Of a DNA stretch of 52,870 nucleotides, positions 52,673 through 52,870 are shown piece after piece. Under the pieces are notes generated by a model. That model had not been told where the DNA came from and ran no database searches. It worked only from the letters and a program-made list of their open reading frames with translations. The first letter of the stretch is position 1. Every line of letters starts with the position of its first letter. The position numbers and the translations under genes were made by a program. The stretch is taken from the NCBI RefSeq assembly GCF_014360585.1, contig NZ_JACIXG010000032.1, positions 1 through 52,870 of the forward strand, given 5' to 3'. Source of the DNA: Nocardioides sp. (GTDB taxonomy: Bacteria > Actinomycetota > Actinomycetes > Propionibacteriales > Nocardioidaceae).

Positions 52673-52870
52673 TTAGCCGCCGGCGAGCTGCGAGTCCAGG
52701 TCCTGGATCGCGGTGGCCATGTCACGCAGAGCCTGCGCCATGTCCTCGACACCAGCAATGGCGTCCTTCAGACCCGTGGTCATCTCGGTGTAGCCGTCCT
52801 GGAACTTGCCGGACGCCTTCTCCGTCTTGAACCCGTCCTGAACGAGCTCGTCGACGTAACCCTGGCACTC
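52673..52870 (-). CDS. WXG100-family protein, 3' part only (5' end beyond window)
   Basis: The last 65 codons and TAA of a gene entering from the right edge. The reading frame gives ECQGYVDELVQDGFKTEKA then SGKFQDGYTEMTTGLKDAI and ends QDLDSQLAGG. This is the C-terminal helix typical of WXG100 proteins. The start and any WxG turn lie outside. It is followed by a hairpin and then the small helical gene, so the cassette probably begins with an exported Esx-like protein. Confidence 0.82.
   Translation of the reverse strand, partial: ECQGYVDELVQDGFKTEKASGKFQDGYTEMTTGLKDAIAGVEDMAQALRDMATAIQDLDSQLAGG

Overview
The window is high-GC actinobacterial chromosome. The left half keeps the gene order of the Mycobacterium tuberculosis Rv3671c-Rv3683 and Rv3708c-Rv3721c neighbourhoods: marP, CoA Nudix, TlpA-like, nth, crp, metallo-beta-lactamase, RidA, paired Get3/ArsA ATPases, whiB4, ponA2, metallophosphoesterase, then asd, lysC, recR, ybaB, dnaX. 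Protein sequences and the leaderless-start style fit Nocardioidaceae (Nocardioides-like); the genus is an inference. No transposase, integrase, prophage or CRISPR array was seen.

Layout. 1-16.3 kb: housekeeping and envelope/redox genes, a tRNA-Pro, and many start codons placed just after a TANNNT box. 16.4-23.7 kb: lysC-asd (with an unusually long aspartokinase), DUF5063, recR, ybaB, dnaX, the small SRP RNA and a tRNA-Ser. 23.7-24.6 kb: a divergent RidA/HxlR pair. 24.6-35.1 kb: a type VII (ESX) secretion locus with mycP, eccB, eccD, two WXG100 genes and a second eccD-like gene on the minus strand, and a divergent three-ATPase eccC. I see no eccE.

35.1-46.7 kb: a minus-strand island. It encodes a degenerate (pseudo)kinase and an intact Ser/Thr kinase, each joined through one membrane segment to an extracellular FG-GAP/integrin-like propeller. 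It also encodes an FHA-FHA-ABC exporter resembling Rv1747, a DUF4333 lipoprotein, an FHA protein with the same kind of propeller, a family-5 solute-binding lipoprotein and a DUF4352 lipoprotein. Three proteins therefore share one ectodomain type but carry a kinase, a pseudokinase or a phosphothreonine reader inside the cell. This is the best candidate for an undescribed system: a kinase/pseudokinase/FHA relay sensing the envelope beside the T7SS.

46.7-52.9 kb: DUF3592 membrane genes, a lipoprotein, and a visibly lower-GC cassette. That cassette holds a WXG100 gene cut by the window edge, a small helical protein, a protein with a T7SS-secreted-protein-like N-terminus, and three unrecognised proteins that could be partners or immunity factors.

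No gene-free stretch exceeds 300 bases except 23148-23532, which holds the SRP RNA. Start codons were chosen by ribosome-binding sites, overlaps and promoter spacing; domain names come from reading the sequences, with no database search.
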